From positions 31,061 to 95,060 of the forward strand of contig CDMY01000635.1 in NCBI GenBank assembly GCA_001179505.1: DNA of 64,000 bases, read 5' to 3'. The DNA is from Vitrella brassicaformis (taxonomy: Eukaryota > Sar > Vitrellaceae). Below the pieces are notes generated by a model. The model saw only the letters and a list, made by a program, of their open reading frames with translations, was not told the DNA's origin and searched no databases. Of the stretch, positions 22,301-34,300 are shown one piece after another. The position numbers and the translations under genes are program-made. Positions within the stretch are counted from its first letter, which is position 1. Each line of letters opens with the position of its first letter.

Positions 22301-25300
22301 AGCCTGGTCCTCTCTTCGTCATTTGACGTGGCATTCGCCCCCGACGACTCGAACGAGCTCAGTGTCTGGGACATAGCGCATCCATACGAGCGGACATCGG
22401 TCCAGGTCGGTCAATTGAATGGGCTTGTGCACACAAAGTCTGATATTCTTCTGCCCCCCTGCCACACACAGGCTCCCCCGCTGACGAGCTACTACTTGGA
22501 GGAGGACCCGACGGCAGAGCCTGAGGAAGAGGACGACAGATTGGAGGGGAACGTATCGACTGCCTGCAGTCTGGAGCCCCTCGACGTCTTGGCAACCACC
22601 AGCCACTCTGGACAGGTGGTTTTGTGGAGCCTCAAGGAGGCAAAGGCACCATCTCGGCTGCCGAAACTCACACCAGTCATCGCGTGAGACAGACGGTGGC
22701 GGAACGCACCCGTGGCTCAGGTCGTTTTGTATTTGCGTCCTTCTTGCTGGTCAGTCTTCAGATCATTGATGAGGCTCGCGCTGCTGACGTCTTCAGTCCG
22801 ACTGTCGTGAAGCACACGATTGAGACTCCCCCTCCCCCAGGCGGCACCCAAAGGCCCAGGCCCAGGTCCCTCAGCCCTCTGATGGAAAAGTGTGAGGCGT
22901 TGCTGCCCTCGGAATGGTTCAGGGAAGACACGGCCGACACGGACCCACCCATCAGGCAGAGATTGGAAGAGGGAAAGAGCCTCACTGAGAAGACTCATGA
23001 GCAGCGATTTCAGCGATTGAAGGCCCTGCTGGACACCCAGCTTTCCGTGTCGCAGCACGAGATGGCCATGAAGGCCCGTGCGACAAGAAAGGCGGCGGGA
23101 TTGGCTTGGTCGGGGTCGGCCTCGCCCCTGTCGTCGGCAGATGGCGCCAAGGCACATGAATCGGCCGGTGTGAGAGACACACACACAGCCCAGTCAGCGC
23201 AGAAAAGGCCCCTGACCACGGCGCAGTCGACTCGGTTCTTTTCTGAGGCTGGAGAGTCGACTGTTCCGGAGGACTCTCCCCCCGCCTCGACAACCTCGAC
23301 GACGACTGTCCCCCTGAAGCTGCCCGGGCGGGCCTCCCGCCTTTCCGTTACTGGGAGGAAGAGTAAAGGACGGACACAGTCCATCATCGTCGGTGGGTGG
23401 CTGGCAGTGAGGACCCTAAAGCCACAACGAGCGAAGCATATGTCTGTTCGATGGTTTGTGAACTGCAGATGTGGCAGAGAAGGTCTTGGTGATAATTGGT
23501 GACGCTGAGGGTAAGAAAGGGATCAATCCCCTCGTCGCAAGCTTGGATGGATTTGTGTGTGTGGTGCATGCCAACAGGTTTCATCCGTGTGGTCAATGTG
23601 GCGCAGTGGCTTCAGTCATTCGGCCTTTCCCCCTCTCGCCGCACGAGGCCCCAGTACCCGCTGTCTTTCGCTAAAACCCCGGCTGAGGCTGCGGGGGGCA
23701 ACAATCGAGAGGGCCATCACCCCCCACAAAGACCAGCCATGAAGCCAGCACTCACCCGGCGTCAGTCGTCAGGACTGTCAGGGGACTTCGGACTTTCAGG
23801 CGCCAGGCGCCGGTCGTCGCGGAAGCGAACACTTACGTTTGCGTGGGACAAGATGACGGAGACGACGGCGACAGTCACGGCTTTACCATCGCACAAATGG
23901 CATGCGCACACGGAGAGGGTCAGCGGGATCGAGGTGCTCATGGGCCGCAAGTACGGCGGGGGAGAGGGACTGGTTACGAGCTCTCTGGACTTCCATGTGA
24001 AGATATGGAGTATCAGTGGACAGCTGCTGGGCACCATCGACACGAGACTGTCAACCAACCCCACAAAGTGGACGCTAAATGAACACTTGGCCTTCCGTCG
24101 GCCGGCAGCGTTCAGATACCAAGCCAACCGTGCTCTCCAGACCATCTATGGTGGGCCTGACAAGTGGCAAGACAGACTCGACGTAGGTCAACCTATGACG
24201 AAGAAAGTAGAGGACGTATGATCTACTCTACTCTTTCTTCAGGGCCACTACCGGCACCGGATCACCGAGGCTGAGCGAGCATTGCGGGAGAGGGAGAGAC
24301 TCGAGGCGGACATCAAATACACCTTTGAGGCCCCAAGTGACCAAGCCGCTCAGAAGCGCAAAGGTTCTCATCCCCTGCCTGTGGAGTCTTCGTCGCAGCC
24401 TCCACATCTGATGTCTGTGTCTCACTCCGAACCTGCAGGCACGCCTGAGAGGAGGATCATAGAGTGGGTGCTGCCCGGCCCGTCATCCTCTCCCCCCTCC
24501 CCTCGCCCTTCTCCCGCCACCGAATCAAGCCATGTCATCACGGGGGATGAGGCGCCGATTCTACACAAGGCCAGTCCGCAGTTTGCCCACCGCTCATCCG
24601 CTGTCCTGCAGCTCGACCAGAAGCTGCAGCGGGTGACTGACACCTTTCCACAGAAGCGGAGAGTCCTGATGGAAGCGGGCACGGGACCCCAAGGCCTCAA
24701 AGACATGTATGTATGGGGACGAAAGAACGCCGAGGAAACGCATCGCATCGCATCGTCTGTGTACGGCGTTTGGTTGTCAGGATGAGTTTGACGTCTTCGC
24801 TGACTGGTGGTGGTGGTGGTGCATCGCCGGTACATACGATGGCTGACGTCGCTCGCTTCGCCACCACACTCAAGCCGGCGGTGCAACAACAACAGAACCT
24901 TACCGCGTCCCTCCGGTCGGCAGGCGGTGTGGCCAACCAGCGTCGCCAGTCCATTACCCGAGGGTCTGAGGGCTCTATGTTCTCGCGGGCGTCAAGTTTC
25001 GTCATGTCGCAAATTGCACAACCGGGTAGCGGGAGAGACGGGCCATGTCTTATGAGCGTGTGACTATGGTCATGCTCTCTTCGGCAGGTCTGTCTTCATT
25101 GTCGACCCGGCTGCCGTCTCGTGCGCTCCAGTCGCAGCAGGGCCACACCACCAGTATGCAGCAGATACCTATCCAAGAGATGAGGGTGAAGCCAAAGCAG
25201 CAGGAGGACCAGGCATCCGTGGCACAAGACAGCGCTGCCCTCGGCGCCTCCTCCTCTGTGCCCGCTCTTCACTCGGAGCAGCGGCGGCCCGCGTGGGATA

Positions 25301-25491
25301 AAAGGGACGCCATAGCGCCCTGGCGATCTGTCATCTGCCGGAAAGGCGAGACACGTCGTGTGATGCGCGCATCGGTGTGGAAGCAGATGGACGAGTACCC
25401 CATACCCTTGACGGACTATGACAGGCGACCCCCTCCGTCCAGCCGCAGACGGGGGCGGGGTGTAGGGGCTAAGGCAGGCAGGCTGACTTGA
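19397..25491 (+). CDS. Large EF-hand plus WD40 repeat protein (WDR49/WDR64-like)
   Basis: The chosen start (ATG 19397, METSPNHLDVELSDVRY) splices in phase at 19459/19515 to LLLLLDGVVVARLKQRFFNQ. The N-terminus has EF-hand-like loops, including ELFTETDENQDHRLQW, which is restored only by splicing. WD40 blades follow: WITAGVDNRLRLWDM, VVTSALDAQVIFWDA, LLVTAGFEPSASLWDP, DVIKLWDVRKRE, LRGHEGCVVAVIFC with LSAALDGMVRIFSD, TTSHSGQVVLWSL and LVTSSLDFHVKIWSI. Acidic linkers (EEDDEADDDKSDHEGD) and long low-complexity tails separate them. The order resembles the ciliary/flagellar WDR49/WDR64 group, so a calcium-regulated axonemal role is possible but unproven. Many exons were joined by frame only; the upstream in-frame ATG at 19091 is an alternative start. 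Confidence 0.65.
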
Positions 25492-25896
25492 CGTATGTGT
25501 GCAAGAGAGAGGATTTTGGCGATTTGTGAGAGAGAGACGTGCTGGTTTTGCCCTTGTGTGATCTGTGGGATTTGCGTGAGTCTTGTGAGTAGCCAAGGGT
25601 GTGTGGATCTTCGATGGACTGTCACAAGGGCGGCAGCCTAGCCCTTGTTGAGCGAGACATAGTCAGTTGACTCATCCACTGATGCATTCCATTCACGCGT
25701 TGTCTACCGCCGCAAGCACATACAAGGTCCCCTCCTTCTACCTCGCACCACATATACCATTGGCCGGCACCTTGCGCACGTCTGGCTGTGCTATGCTACA
25801 CACATGCAATGACTGACTGACGCACCCAACCACCGTCAGCGCCGCACAATCGACTCACACAAGCTATCTGCAGACAGCCATCCCCGGCCCACCCCC
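25492..25896. other. Tail-to-tail intergenic spacer
   Basis: This 405 bp gap lies between the EF-hand/WD40 gene (+) and the FtsJ-like gene (-). A gagagagag run occurs near 25525-25535. No gene was seen. Confidence 0.5.
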
Positions 25897-27855
25897 TCAC
25901 TGGCCCCCCGCCCCGGCCTCGTCTGAGTCACGCTGATCTGCGTGCTCCTCACTCGCTGCCGCTCTGCCGCCCTCGCCACCCTCCTCATTGCTGTCATCGT
26001 CGTGCACCGAGAAGTCGATGCCGCTGCACATTGCCAACCAACGACATCCACAGCAATTAATCGAGTTAACCGGTTGACGGGCGCCCATCCCTTCCCATGG
26101 ATTTGTCCTGGTGAATGCATGTTCTTTACTCACCTGGCGGCGCCGCCGACGAGCAGGAGTGCCAGGTCGGTGATGTCCTGGTCACACTTGGCCTTTCTTG
26201 CCTTGCGCTGCAGCCATTTGAGGAAGTCGAGCTGGTCCTGCCAGAGGTCCTTCATCTTGGGCCGCAGCTGGCGGAACACGTCCATGGCCACCTCCAGGTT
26301 GAACCGGTCGGGGTGCGACCCCCACGTCGCATCGAAGTCAGCCGTCATCGTCTGGAAAAACTGGTGGACACACAAAATACCATACCACATCACACACGTG
26401 TGGTCATTCCTCTCTCTGTCTCTCTCCACTGGCTGGCTGTGTGTGTACCTGGAAGACCTTCCGTGGCCCCCACTGTTTGCGGTCTTTGGCAAAGGGTCTG
26501 TGGTACTTGAGGAGGATCCTGAACCGGCTGTTGACGCGGAACGACGTGCGAAAAACCTGTGGGATGGTGGACGGCAACACACACACAGCCGGTGTTTTTA
26601 CTTTGATGTGCCTGTCCTGTCTGCGGAAGGAAGACCTGGAAGTCCTCGAAGAGGGGCAGGAAGAGGCTGAGCATCAGGAGGTCCTGGTACCGCAGCGTCA
26701 TGACCAGCAGCATGTGGCCGCCCTCGCGCAGGAATGTCAGGGCCAGCCGGTAGACGTTGCGCGTCAGCCGCATGCGGTAGTTTCGCTGCTGGTCGTCCTC
26801 CTTGGTGACGACGTCCTGCTGCCCGCGGTGGATGATGGCGCCGTGGTGCACTACATCGAAGAGGGGCACGTCCCCGCCCCTGCCGTGGTGGTGCCGCCCG
26901 CCGCCCGCCCGGTGCTCCTCGAGTGAGCGCTGGATGACGGGCTTGAGTCGCTCGAAGGCGTCCTCGGTGCTGAGGTCGTCCCAGAGGAGGTTGATGGACT
27001 GCTTGTTGCGGTAGACCATCTGCATCCCGTGCATGTGCGGCGGCAGCGTGATGCCCGTCACCTTGGCACGGCAGTCCTCACACCAGAACTTCACCGCACC
27101 GCCTGGCGCAGCACCGAACTCGAGGACACACGCGTTGCGGGGCAGCTCGCGCGTCTCCTTGGGCTCGTAGAAGGCCAAGTTGGGCATGCCCACGCGATAC
27201 GAATCGTAGTATGACGCCTGCAGACACGACACGCACACAAGACACGCAGCCGACAAGTGATGTGTCTGCACATGATCTGTGTGTGTGAGTTGGCTGAGGA
27301 CGCACCACATGGTCGAAGTGGCCGGTCGCCCCGCGCCCCCTGATGTCCCGGTTGCTGAAGATCTGCTTGCGGCGGTCCCACACGGCGCCGAACTGCTCGT
27401 CCTGCCACCCCTGGTCACGAACCTGCGTCAGCTCGGCATACAACCTGATAAATGGGGAAGGGGAATGTATGGCACACAGACAGGATCAGGTCTACAGACT
27501 CACACCATACCATGGATGTTGTGTGTCATCTATCTCATCATTCACTTACGAATCCTCCTCACACATCCATGCGGACAATATCTCGTTCTCAGCCTCGCTG
27601 CAGACAGACGACAGACACGACAAGCAGCCGCACACAATACAACACATCACATCAGCCCGTTGCGGGTGGTGCGGTGCACTGATGAATGTGATTGCACCCT
27701 TTCTCGCTTGTCTCGAACTTTTGGAACTCATCGGTCTCTGCGTGGTGGGGGTGCTGCCCGTTGGCCTGGTGCGATGGGGAATCGGCCGACCCATCCTGCG
27801 AATGAGTCGCATCCTCCTGATGCGGGATATCCGCTGGCTCTTCTGCCGTCGCCAT
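25897..27855 (-). CDS. FtsJ/RrmJ-fold RNA methyltransferase-like protein
   Basis: The ATG at 27855 gives MATAEEPADIPHQED, a polar leader. Later exons read LYAELTQVRDQGWQDEQFGAVW and FSNRDIRGRGATGHFDHV, then the SAM-binding motif VLEFGAAPGGAVKFW followed by AKVTGITLPPHMHG. Further on is FDVVHHGAII and a region RLTRNVYRLALTFLREGGHMLLV that matches the later strand/helix of FtsJ enzymes (LxxGGxxxxK-like). The C-terminus (WGSHPDRFNLEVAMDVFRQL, then an acidic tail) is unassigned. An rRNA or mRNA-cap 2'-O-methyltransferase role is possible; the catalytic K-D-K-E tetrad could not be fully assigned. The intron at 27218-27305 carries a perfect 9-bp inverted repeat. Confidence 0.65.
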
Positions 27856-28181
27856 TGGTCTACGGATGCCTTGTCCTGCCCCTGCCCCTGCCCCTTTCCT
27901 TTCGTCTCCTGCTTTCTTGCGAGCTGTTGTGCTCCTGTCGATCTCGCAACAGATCTGATCCCTCCCCGCAACAGAGGCAGCTACGGGCATCTTTGAGCAC
28001 TGGCCTTCATCCTTTCAGCACGAGGGACTCGCCGCACCGGTGCACCCAGTTTGGCCGCCTGCCGAGCGGCTTGACGGCATCTGATTCATTCATCGTGCCA
28101 CCTGTCGTCCCTCACTCACTTCCCTCTGACCCTGTTGGTTGTATCGCCTCGCATCGCCTCCATTGATGCCTGCGATATATC
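27856..28181. promoter_or_regulatory. Divergent promoter region with CAGCTCGCAAG
   Basis: This 326 bp gap separates the FtsJ-like (-) and unknown membrane protein (+) starts. CTTGCGAGCTG at 27916-27926 is the shared motif in reverse orientation, 61 bp from the left ATG. A (CCTGCC)n-like stretch lies at 27873-27898. Confidence 0.5.
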
Positions 28182-29132
28182 ATGTGGAAGGATGCCCAGT
28201 ACAGACCGACGCGGCTCGGCGGGAAGATCCACAGGAAGGTGGCCTTCTGGCAGAAGGTCGAGTCCACCTACTGGAACCCGCTGCTGCTCTTCATCAACCT
28301 GCCCATTTACGGCGTATTCTACTGGCTGGCGCCCTGGGCGAGGCCGTTCGAGCTGCCTGGCGATGCGGGGGAGGAGCGGCCCGGGGAGCACCGGGTCACA
28401 GTGGGGTGCATCAAGAAGATCTACCGGCAGAAGTACCGCAACAGGAAGGACTACATCTTCCAAATCATATCCCCCGAGTCTTTCTGGTACGAGAACCCCG
28501 TGGTGGCCTTCCGCGGCAAGCTGCCCTTCATCGCCTGGACCGTCCTGCTCAAACCGCAGTTTGAAGGTATGGATGGATGGTATGGGCTGCGGTGACGAAA
28601 AATGACTGAGTGAAGAAGGCCAGACCAGACCAGACCAGACGAGGTAGTCTTCATTCATTGTGCTCTTCTGTGCGTGTGTGTGTGTGTGTGTGATGCACAC
28701 AGCTGAGTTGGTGGATTGGTACGTCAAGACGTACCAGAAGGCCATCGTGATCCACTGCAAGTTCAGATACACTCACAGACGGCTCACCTGGTGGACATTC
28801 GAACTCCCAAGTGAGCCACACACCGCAGACAGACACACACTCACCTAACCCACACACATGGCTGGCCGTCTGTTGGCCTCTGCTATCATATCAACCACAT
28901 GCCATGCCATCGATGTGTTGGTTGCTATGTGTGTGTGGACGGCTGGATGTGATGTGCGGATGGATCAGACACGATATACTGTCAGCTGGATGCCAACGGT
29001 CTGGTAACTCGGTGGTTGGAGCAGTGGCACGGTCTGCAGCTGCTCTTCCTCACCTGGCTGGTCCCCGTGCACAAGTGGATCATATTCGGATTCCCTATCA
29101 CAACCGCCGCCGTCTGGTTCAACCGCTTCTGA
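28182..29132 (+). CDS. Unknown membrane-associated protein
   Basis: The first exon (28182 to about 28566) encodes MWKDAQYRPTRLGGKIH and a hydrophobic segment (LLLFINLPIYGVFYWLAP). After an intron with a (GT)n tract come LVDWYVKTYQKAIVIHCKF and THRRLTWWTFELP, then YCQLDANGLVTRWLEQWHG, and the protein ends with a second hydrophobic stretch (WIIFGFPITTAAVWFNRF). The middle, with a short helix, strand-rich aromatic segments and DANGLV..LEQWHG, resembles the NTF2/SnoaL-like domains of uncharacterised algal proteins, but I cannot name the family. The length is about 210 aa. An organellar or ER membrane location is plausible. Confidence 0.6.
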
Positions 29133-29967
29133 CAATGTGACCCCCTCCCGCCATCTGCAGTAATGGGATCGAATGGCCGGCTTGAAAGGGGGAGGGAGAT
29201 GAGTCTCTCTAGTGCCTTGAGCGAGTGGCATTTGGAATGAGTGGATCATGAGCATGTGCGTGGCCGTGTCTGTCTGACTGAGAGGCCAGCAGAGGGGAGG
29301 GAGGTAGGGGAATCGACGATTGGGGACTCGGGTGCTGCTGAATGAATTGTTCACGTTGATTGCTGTACAGTACAAGAGTGTTGGGCTTCCAGTCGCACAC
29401 ACACGAAGACACAAATATATAAGGGGTCGACGGAAGCACGCCAGGCAGCCTTGTCGGTGCTGTTAACTGTGGTGCATGAATCCATCAACACCCCCAGCTC
29501 CTCAACGATGGAGTGGGACTGCAAGGTGCGCGCCTGGTGCAGGGCAAGGCCACACACACCTGCAGTGCCATGCCCTTGTCAGCTGCCGGCAGATGGATGG
29601 ATGGATGCACTATTCACTCGTGCAGCACACCAAACAGGCTGTCTATCTGTCTATCTATCGACATACAGACCAACACGGAAATAAAAAGCTTCCCCACACG
29701 CATTGCATTGCATCTGCTCTCGGCTGGGTGTCGGTCAACAGTCGCCGACATGACATAGATGGACAAACACACAAATCCCCTTTCAATACACACAGGCACA
29801 CTGGCACACAGGCAGGCAGGCAGACATGGGAGGCCACGGTGAAAACCCAAATAAACGTCACATGCATCCATTAGTGCCCCCACTAACCATGCCGTCTGTC
29901 TGTCTGTCTGTCTGTGGTTCGCTCCCCTTTCCCTCTGTTGCTCCCTTGGTAAGTGGTAAGTCGTCAG
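29133..29967. repeat. Tail-to-tail spacer rich in microsatellites
   Basis: This 835 bp non-coding stretch lies between the unknown membrane protein (+) and ATR (-). It includes tctatctgtctatctatcg (29643-29661), aggcaggcaggcagac (29811-29825) and a (TCTG)n run (29896-29915). Several ORFs cross it, but they are repeat translations. No RNA gene was recognised. Confidence 0.6.
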
Positions 29968-30078
29968 TCACACCCATGGGGTCCACCCGCCGTACATGAG
30001 GCAGAGATTCCCCTTGTCCATGGCCGCCTGCATCAGCTCATCCACCTGACACTCTATCGACAACAATCCTCCACGGTC

Positions 30079-30109
<31 letters not shown>

Positions 30110-31317
30110 GGCATACACACAAATGCCAATCACTCCATCCATCCATCCATCTGACACAACAGCCAGCCATGCATCTTCCTTCATCCGATGCCCACCTGCC
30201 CGGCGCTTGCAGCGGGTCTGTCCGACACGGTCTCTCTGCGACTGAGCACATTGCCGCTGCCGTGTGTGTGGTGTGGGTGGTGGGGCTGCTGGCCGTCAGG
30301 TGGCACGTAGTCCTTTGGTGGTCCGATGGGCGCGAAGTTGACCATGCCTCTGAGTTTCTTCTGGACCTGGTTGACGGACTGCTCGATGCGGTGCTCCAGG
30401 AGCATGACCTCCACCTCCTTGGCGTCAAACCCCACCATCGTCGTGGGCAGCTGACGCTTGGCCGCACGCTCAGCCTCACTCATCCAGTCGAACAACGGGT
30501 CGTACAGAAAACCCTGAGTGAGCCAACACACGCAGCGTGTGTGTGTGTGTGTGTGTGTTGTGGTACCTCGAAGACGGAGAGCAGGGTGTCTTTGTTGTCT
30601 CTGAGGACCTTCATGATCTTCTCGCACTGCAGGCGGAAGGGCCCCTCGATGCCCAGCGCACCCAGGCCGCTCACCACGTTGGGCGTCAGCCGAAACGGCA
30701 CCACCTGCATTATCATGGACACACACACACACACACACACATGCACACACACAAGGATGCAGTGGGTGCATCCGTATGTGTGTCTCATGTGAGTGGGCCT
30801 TCGTCAATCGTTTGTTCTGCCCGTTCCTACCTCAGGGATGCACAGCTCGAGTCCTTTGCCGAAGATGCAGTCGAAGTCGACGTGCACCACCCCGCCACTC
30901 ACCGTGTCCAACAAAATGTTGTCAGTGTGCCTGCAACAAACACCACACATCCCGTCAGTGGCTGCACTGCACACCCCGCCCCCCCCCCCCCCCCCCNNNN
31001 NNNNNNNNNNNNNNNNNNNNNNNNNNNNNNNNNNNNNNNNNNNNNNNNNNNNNNNNNNNNNNNNNNNNNNNNNNNNNNNNNNNNNNNNNNNNNNNNNNNN
31101 NNNNNNNNNNNNNNNNNNNNNNNNNNNNNNNNNNNNNNNNNNNNNNNNNNNNNNNNNNNNNNNNNNNNNNNNNNNNNNNNNNNNNNNNNNNNNNNNNNNN
31201 NNNNNNNNNNNNNNNNNNNNNNNNNNNNNNNNNNNNNNNNNNNNNNNNNNNNNNNNNNNNNNNNNNNNNNNNNNNNNNNNNNNNNNNNNNNNNNNNCCCC
31301 CCCCCCCCCCCCCCCCC

Positions 31318-31350
<33 letters not shown>

Positions 31351-34300
31351 CTGTCCCCGAGTCCGACGACAAAGCCGACCATGCTCCATGCTGCAGTGGA
31401 GCTGACGTACTGCCGGCGGGCCGCCACCCACGACATGGCGTCACTGCCGTAGTGAAGCATGTACCACCTAAACACATACACACACACGGCGGGCTGAACG
31501 TAGGCTGTGGGTGGGCATGTCGGCTGCTTGGTTGGTAGGTTGGTTGGTTACTTGTGGAGTGCGGGTGGCCATCGCTTGATGGCGTGCTCGACGTAGAGCT
31601 TGTAGCGGTCTTTGAACTCCTTGTTGTTCTTCTGGTCGTTGTACCGCTGAGTCTGATGGATGACAGATGACACACAACACACACCAACCAGCACAGACAG
31701 ACATTAGTGGCTGCTCTCCTGGTCTGGTCGGTGTGTGGGTGTGTGTGTGGGTGGCTGGGTGCGGTGGCCAGACCAGGCCGAGCATGTCTTGTTTGAGTCT
31801 GGTGAGGGTCTTGGTGCCCTGGAAGAGCACCCGCCAGGCCTCGAACAGCACGTTCCGCATCGTGGTCGTGTACGGCACCCACTCGATCATGCCCGTCACC
31901 TCGGTCAAGGTCACCACGCTAAACGTGCGCAGCTGCAGTTAACACACACACAGCCACAGCCACAGCCACACCATACACACAGAGGATCTTCTGGGTGGCA
32001 TACGGATGCAGTCAGTCGCTCGTTTCGTGTTTGTGTGTGTGTGTGTGGTTTGTGTCGTGTCGTGTCGTGTGCACCTTACCTGTATGTCCTGGGTTTCCCG
32101 TTTGTGGCTGAAGAGGTAGTTGCATAGCTGTGCGACTTCCATGATGCGGCTGTCCTTGCGCAGGTCGCCCTTCTCCTCCTGCTTGACGAGCCAGTGGTAC
32201 TCCCGGCCGTTGCTGGCCTCCATGGTGATGCGCTTCGGACGCTGCTTGGACCGCATGATCTTGACCACACTGCCGAAACGAGACAACGTGATCTGCACAC
32301 AGCACAGGCAGCATCACATCACAGACAGCCACAGCCAAGGAGAATAATCCGGCCCATGGTTTTGGCTGACTGCTATCGTCGTGTGCCGTGCCGTGCCGTG
32401 CCATGGTTGATCTGTTTCTTTCTGTGTGTACCACACCCACCTGTCCCTCATACGCCGTATGTGTGTCAGTGTTGGAGTCCCATAAGGTGTTATCGGGGAA
32501 GCGCGGGCGGATCTGTGCCTGCCGGTCGTTGAGTGGCCCGTCCCACGGCTCGGGGGCGGCCTCGGGCATGCGGGGGGACAGCTGTGAGAGGATGGGGACG
32601 ATGATGCCGTGTTTGGGGTCCGGGCCGCTGTTGAACCTCTTGAGGTAGTCCCAGTACCAGGGGTCCTTCGAGTCGATGTGATCTCTCCTGTCGATGTTGG
32701 GCACGCGCGACATGGTGTCCTTGGCGATGATCTCCATCTCGTGAGAAAAGTGGTAATACCTAAACACACACACACACACACAGACAGACACACATGCCGG
32801 CCGGGATGGCTCACTGTTGCCGAATGTGTGTGTGTCTGTCTCACTGACTCATCGAAGAGTCCTTCCAGTTCTCGACGGCCGCGATCTTGCCAAGTGCGAT
32901 GACCATAGACCACCTGCACGCCACACACGCCAGCACAGCCCAGCCCAGCCCACCTCAGGGTGCATTCACCTGCCGAGTGTGTTTGGCGTGGCGTACGTAC
33001 CTTGCCCCAGATTTCGTCGGCGACCTTTTCCTGTCGCTTTTTGTCGAGGTTGGATCGTTTGAGCGGCAGGAGGTGCCAGGCGGCCTGGTGCGGGTGGGCG
33101 CGGGCCATGTACACCAACAGGTCCTTGACGAAGTCACCCAGATGACGGTGGCTCACACGACCTGCGTGACACACAACACAGAGGAGCCAAACCACGGACA
33201 GAGAGCCATGCCATGTGTGGTTACTCTTGGTGTGCGTGTCATGGCTGGCTGCTCACTCACTGATAAGTTGCGGCAGAATGAGCATCCACTTGTAGGGGGC
33301 GATCTGTCTGAACCGCTCGAGGAGTATCCTGCGCAGCCCATCCCGGATGGCCTTCCGCTCTTCCCTACTCCACTCAAACGCCTTGCCCTCCAGCAGCAGA
33401 CTGTTCCTCTCCATCTCACGGCGAGCACCGCTCGCACCGCTGGTGGTGTACTGACCACTACCCGACCGGCTGCCTGAGCTCCTGCCAGACCCACCAGCAG
33501 CAGCAGCAGCCGCAGCAGCCCCGCCGCCCGATCTTGGGGCCGCTGCGGCATGTCGGCTGGATGTGTGTGATGGGCCGGGTGAGCCACCGGAGTCGGGTTG
33601 TGAGGAGTCTGTGTCGGTCTCTGGGACGGACTGGAAGACCACCTGCAGCAGGCGGTTGAGTGAGTGGTGAAGGGTCTTGTGGCCGTGCTTGAGGGTCAGC
33701 ATGTAGTGCGTCACGCACTCCTTCAACACCTCCACCAATCGCAGACCTGACAAGACAAGGCAACCAATGACGGACAGACACATCAGCCGTCCATGCCAGC
33801 CATGGGTACACACACCTTCCTGTGTGTGTGTGTGTCTAGAGTACTGACTGACCGGGTGAGGCTCCGATTTTCTTGGGTGAGTCAGGGTCAGTGCTCCTCC
33901 AGGGCATCTTGTCCTTGATGACGGCCGTGAGCAGCCGGTCCAACGCACGAGCGAACTCAAAATGCAGCATCTCTGACGAACCCAACCGCTCAAACGCCTG
34001 TGTAGATGTGTAGGCACACACATCACACACGCATCCCTCCAGCACACCATCCATCCCCCTCGCCCCTCCCTGCCCTGTCTGTGTGTGGTGTGTGACCTGA
34101 CTGACCTCGTTGTGTCCCTTGACAATGGTGAGAGGGTCGAGGAGACCCTCCTCGGCCACCCACTTGAGGCGCAGGACCAGCGCCTCGTTGCCGTGGAAGT
34201 GCTCCGGGAGGTTGTACTCCTTGAGGTCGATGGCGGTGTGCCTGTCGCGGGGCAGGGGGGGCAAGGCGGCGATCACTGGCGTCAGCAGGCTGATGGCGCC

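Noticed and set aside
30537-31538. ORFs spanning the run of N
   Set aside because: They exist only because N codons are counted as open. The true exons of ATR lie on the minus strand on each side.
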